Assembly: GCA_002714465.1 (NCBI GenBank)
Contig: PAXL01000036.1
Span: 5,240-14,001 of the forward strand
Origin: Gemmatimonadota bacterium
Lineage (GTDB): Bacteria; Latescibacterota; UBA2968
Reading direction: 5' to 3'
Length of the DNA stretch: 8,762 nucleotides
Shown: positions 7,518-8,762 of the stretch, one piece after another
Position numbering within the stretch: the first letter of the stretch is position 1
Layout: every line of letters begins with the position of its first letter
Notes under the pieces: model-generated
What the model was told of the DNA's origin: nothing
The model's database searches: none
The model's input: only the letters and a program-made list of their open reading frames with translations
Program-made: the position numbers and the translations under genes

Positions 7518-7728
7518 TCGAGTGGTCCTCGGGGACAGCCCGCTTTTTCTGAGACGTGACCAGGCTGCACTGTTTTAGGAGGTGTGCAGACCCCTCCGAC
7601 GCGCTCCATGGCTTTCCCCGGTTGGGATCTTGGAACCAAGCGGGCACTTTGGTTTCTGACCTGATCGAGGACGGTGTGTGCCGTTTGTCCGACTAGGCCG
7701 CAATCCTTATAATGCGGCCCGTTGTTCG
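7518..7728. other. Non-coding spacer with small hairpins, no recognised gene
   Basis: This stretch lies between the DUF5069 gene and the small ORF/thiT. I see no convincing protein gene, tRNA or riboswitch in it. It contains the 7-bp hairpin described separately (7696-7719), a GGAGG/CCTCC inverted repeat (7578-7582 and 7593-7597), and two overlapping and therefore mutually exclusive stems, CTTGG/CCAAG (7629-7640) and ACCAA/TTGGT (7635-7653). A promoter for thiT would be expected here, but no good -35/-10 pair stands out. Confidence 0.5.
7696..7719 (-). terminator. Hairpin downstream of the DUF5069 gene, terminator-like but without U-tract
   Basis: On the minus strand GGCCGCA and TGCGGCC form a perfect 7-bp stem with a 10-base loop (TTATAAGGAT). 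It begins about 9 bases after the DUF5069 stop codon, where a terminator or 3'-end stabilising structure is expected. The following bases (TAGTCGG) are not a U-run, so it may stabilise the mRNA end instead of terminating transcription. Confidence 0.4.
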
Positions 7729-8007
7729 TCAGCCCGCGGGGTGAGATTTCGCCCAGATTGGCTTGATCTTCTCGATGACTTCTTCGTCCGTTTTACAGGA
7801 CTCTACGATTTCCGTGAATGTTTCCGCACTGATGCCCAGTTCCTCCAGGAACCTCTTGTCAGCGGGTCACGGATAGATGTAGTCGCCGATCGTCCCGCGG
7901 AGCGTGGCTCTCGCTTTGTCGGTGATTCTCGGCAGCCACGGTACGCTGCCCATCATCAGAGTTCTGCTTCGAGGCCTAAACTCCGCGGCGGAGTTCAGAT
8001 TGTCCAT
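7729..8007 (-). CDS. DUF5069 protein with in-frame UGA: candidate selenoprotein (Sec47)
   Basis: Read through one in-frame UGA (7869-7867), this gene encodes 92 residues. Before the UGA: FRPRSRTLMMGSVPWLPRI, TDKARATLRGTIGDYIYP, matching the DUF5069 pattern of a PRS segment, LPR..DKARA and GTLGEYIYP as I remember it. After it, in the same frame: PADKRFLEELGI and 33 more residues to a TGA at 7731-7729, matching the family's CPLDxRFLEFLGI continuation. The UGA sits where relatives usually carry cysteine, so selenocysteine is the natural reading. A stem-loop fitting bacterial SECIS rules follows directly. The start at 8007 is strongly supported by AAAGGAG eight bases upstream (GTGTAACG then ATG); the frame's extension to 8130 is therefore not used. 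Function of DUF5069 is unknown; a redox role is only suggested by Sec/Cys. Alternative: a nonsense mutation or sequencing error (TGC to TGA) giving a 46-residue truncated product. UGA is the ordinary stop in most genes here, so code reassignment is unlikely. Confidence 0.72.
7824..7866 (-). promoter_or_regulatory. Candidate bacterial SECIS element after the in-frame UGA
   Basis: Immediately 3' of the UGA on the minus strand the RNA can fold into a two-part stem-loop inside the coding sequence. The lower stem pairs CCGCTGA (7865-7859) with TCAG-tg-CGG (7832-7824, two-base bulge). The upper stem pairs GTTCC (7852-7848) with GGAAC (7843-7839), closed by a UGGA loop (7847-7844). The loop starts 19 nt after the UGA and has G as its second base; the published bacterial SECIS model asks for a loop about 16-37 nt after UGA with a G in the first two loop positions. 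Such elements bind SelB to deliver Sec-tRNA. The upper stem is short, so chance is not excluded. Confidence 0.55.
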
Positions 8008-8077
8008 CGTTACACTCCTTTCGTCGCGTATCGAACGCACGATCAATATTCGTCGTGTCAATTTAGGTGATTCCTCC
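8008..8077. promoter_or_regulatory. Divergent intergenic region, likely promoters for both flanking genes
   Basis: These 70 bp separate the divergent DUF5069 and binding-protein genes and must hold at least the start of two transcripts, unless those lie within the genes. The middle is AT-richer than its surroundings (GATCAATATTCG). A TTGACA match is present on the minus strand at about 8062-8057, but no good -10 box follows at normal spacing, so I do not assign a specific promoter. AGGTGA (8065-8070) is the Shine-Dalgarno site of the + strand gene. Confidence 0.4.
8011..8017 (-). promoter_or_regulatory. Shine-Dalgarno site that fixes the DUF5069 start
   Basis: On the minus strand the bases GGAGTGT precede ACG-ATG, within the run AAAGGAGTGTAACG. 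The strong purine core with normal spacing to the ATG at 8007 decides this start over the longer in-frame ATG at 8130, which would run into the divergent gene. Confidence 0.6.
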
Positions 8078-8762
8078 ATGGTGTCAAGAAGCTCACTGAA
8101 ATCGGCGATCCTGCTCTCGTTCCTGTGCATTGGAACAACTGCGGGTCAGATGCCGACCTCGTTCGGCGAGGCACCCGAACTGGCTTCGCTGGTCGGGCGA
8201 GGGGAGCTGTCTCCGGTGATGGAGCGTCTACCCGCGGAGCCGCTTGTCGTAACACCACACGAGGAGATAGGACAGTATGGGGGGACGTGGCTCCGAATGA
8301 TGAAAGGGACCAGCGACTTCCACGCCTACGGACGTTGTGTATACGATCAGATCCTGCGGTGGGCGCCGAACCCCCGAGACGGGGTGCTGCCGGGGCTTGC
8401 AAAAGCGTGGACTTTTTCCGACGAGGGAAAAACGCTGACCCTGACACTTCGACGTGGTCTGCGATGGTCTGACGGCCATCCGTTTACGACCGATGATATC
8501 GTGTTCTGGTGGGAGAAGATTGCACAGGACCCGAATCTCACGCCCGGTATACCGAAGGAATGGACACCGGGTGGGGTGCCGATGGAGCTGAGGCAGATCG
8601 ATGAGGTGACGGTCGAGCTTCGGTTCGCGAAGCCTTACCCGATGGCGGTGCAGTATCTGGCTTTCAAGGGGAACCAGTGGCCATTGGTGTTCGAGCGGGC
8701 GGGTTTCTTCGCACCCAAACACTACTTGGAACCGTTTCTGCCTTCGGATGATGACGACCCGG
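8078..8762 (+). CDS. Family 5 (peptide/nickel-type) ABC substrate-binding protein, 5' part
   Basis: The first 228 residues of a longer protein (the family is usually 500-650), cut by the window end. It would capture oligopeptides or a related solute in the periplasm for an ABC importer encoded further downstream. An N-terminal signal peptide is visible: basic residues R4 and K8, a hydrophobic core about 9-22 (SAILLSFLCIGTTA) and a likely cleavage after AG at about 23. There is no proper lipobox before Cys17. Then EAPELASLVGRGELSPVMER and EEIGQYGGTW (62-71), typical of one SBP_bac_5 subgroup, and the family signature LRRGLRWSDGHPFTTDDIVF (124-143). The ATG at 8078 has AGGTGA seven bases upstream. 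It is divergent from the DUF5069 gene and seems unrelated to the iron-type importer at the left. The exact ligand cannot be told from this part. Confidence 0.9.
   Translation, partial: MVSRSSLKSAILLSFLCIGTTAGQMPTSFGEAPELASLVGRGELSPVMERLPAEPLVVTPHEEIGQYGGTWLRMMKGTSDFHAYGRCVYDQILRWAPNPRDGVLPGLAKAWTFSDEGKTLTLTLRRGLRWSDGHPFTTDDIVFWWEKIAQDPNLTPGIPKEWTPGGVPMELRQIDEVTVELRFAKPYPMAVQYLAFKGNQWPLVFERAGFFAPKHYLEPFLPSDDDDP

Noticed and set aside
7514..7609. A 31-codon minus-strand ORF starting with ATG at 7609
   Set aside because: It has a fair purine stretch upstream, but the product is short, proline- and glycine-rich and resembles nothing. It overlaps hairpins, and there is no support beyond a start and stop.
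7620..7660. tRNA- or T-box-like piece (GGTTCCAAGATCC on the minus strand)
   Set aside because: No acceptor, D or anticodon arms can be built around it, and the T-box core sequence is absent.
7520..7680. Possible TPP riboswitch, because CTGAGA and CCTGATC occur on the + strand
   Set aside because: They lie on the wrong strand for thiT, are about 100 bases apart and lack the conserved sequence between and after them.
7867..7869. Genetic code reassignment of UGA as the reason for the in-frame UGA in the DUF5069 gene
   Set aside because: The binding protein, ATPase, permease, uncharacterised protein, GT2-like protein and ThiT all end at TGA at sensible places, and the DUF5069 gene itself ends at a second TGA. 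UGA is therefore a normal stop here.
7678..8070. A + strand open frame of 130 codons opposite the DUF5069 gene
   Set aside because: Its product is arginine- and serine-rich with no family resemblance, and the other strand has a clear ribosome binding site and family match. It is an antisense shadow.
1..8762. CRISPR arrays, insertion sequences, phage genes or long direct repeats
   Set aside because: I saw no regularly spaced repeats, transposase or integrase motifs, or long terminal inverted repeats on reading through both strands.

Overview
This window looks like a chromosomal segment of an uncultured or poorly characterised bacterium with moderately high GC (roughly 55-60% by eye) and a Gram-negative-style import repertoire. 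The phylum cannot be fixed from the sequence alone. The mix of a TOBE-containing iron-type ABC importer, a peptide-type binding protein, a DUF5069 protein and a YWH/HRREPD-type domain reminds me of Planctomycetes, Latescibacteria or Poribacteria-like genomes, but this is only an impression.

Region 1 (1-6819, + strand) is one tightly packed operon. It holds, in order: the C-terminal 325 residues of a periplasmic binding protein ending in a membrane anchor; a CorA-like membrane protein lacking the GMN signature; an ABC ATPase of the FbpC/PotA type; a fused double-domain permease of the FbpB type; an unrecognised protein with an N-terminal membrane segment; and a degenerate GT2-like protein fused to a C-terminal domain with a YWH...HRREPD motif. 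Spacers are 1-19 bp or overlaps, so the genes are probably co-transcribed and several are translationally coupled. The set probably forms an ABC importer for iron(III) or a similar small ligand, with accessory proteins of unknown role. A hairpin (6820-6853) sits between this operon and the convergent next gene.

Region 2 (6844-8007, - strand) holds thiT, the thiamine-specific S component of an ECF transporter. A possible 46-codon ORF lies just upstream and overlaps thiT by ATGA. Next comes a stretch of about 210 bp with small hairpins but no recognised gene, and then a DUF5069 gene.

The DUF5069 gene is the most interesting item. It is interrupted by a single in-frame UGA at residue 47, apparently where relatives carry cysteine in a (Y/F)xxCPxD-type motif. 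Reading through the UGA restores the rest of the family consensus for 45 more residues. A stem-loop starts just after the UGA, with its apical loop 19 nt downstream, matching the published bacterial SECIS layout. I read it as a candidate selenoprotein; the main alternative is a recent nonsense mutation or sequencing error.

Region 3 (8078-8762, + strand) is the start of a family 5 (peptide/nickel type) binding protein with a signal peptide. It is divergent from the DUF5069 gene across a 70 bp spacer and is cut by the window end.
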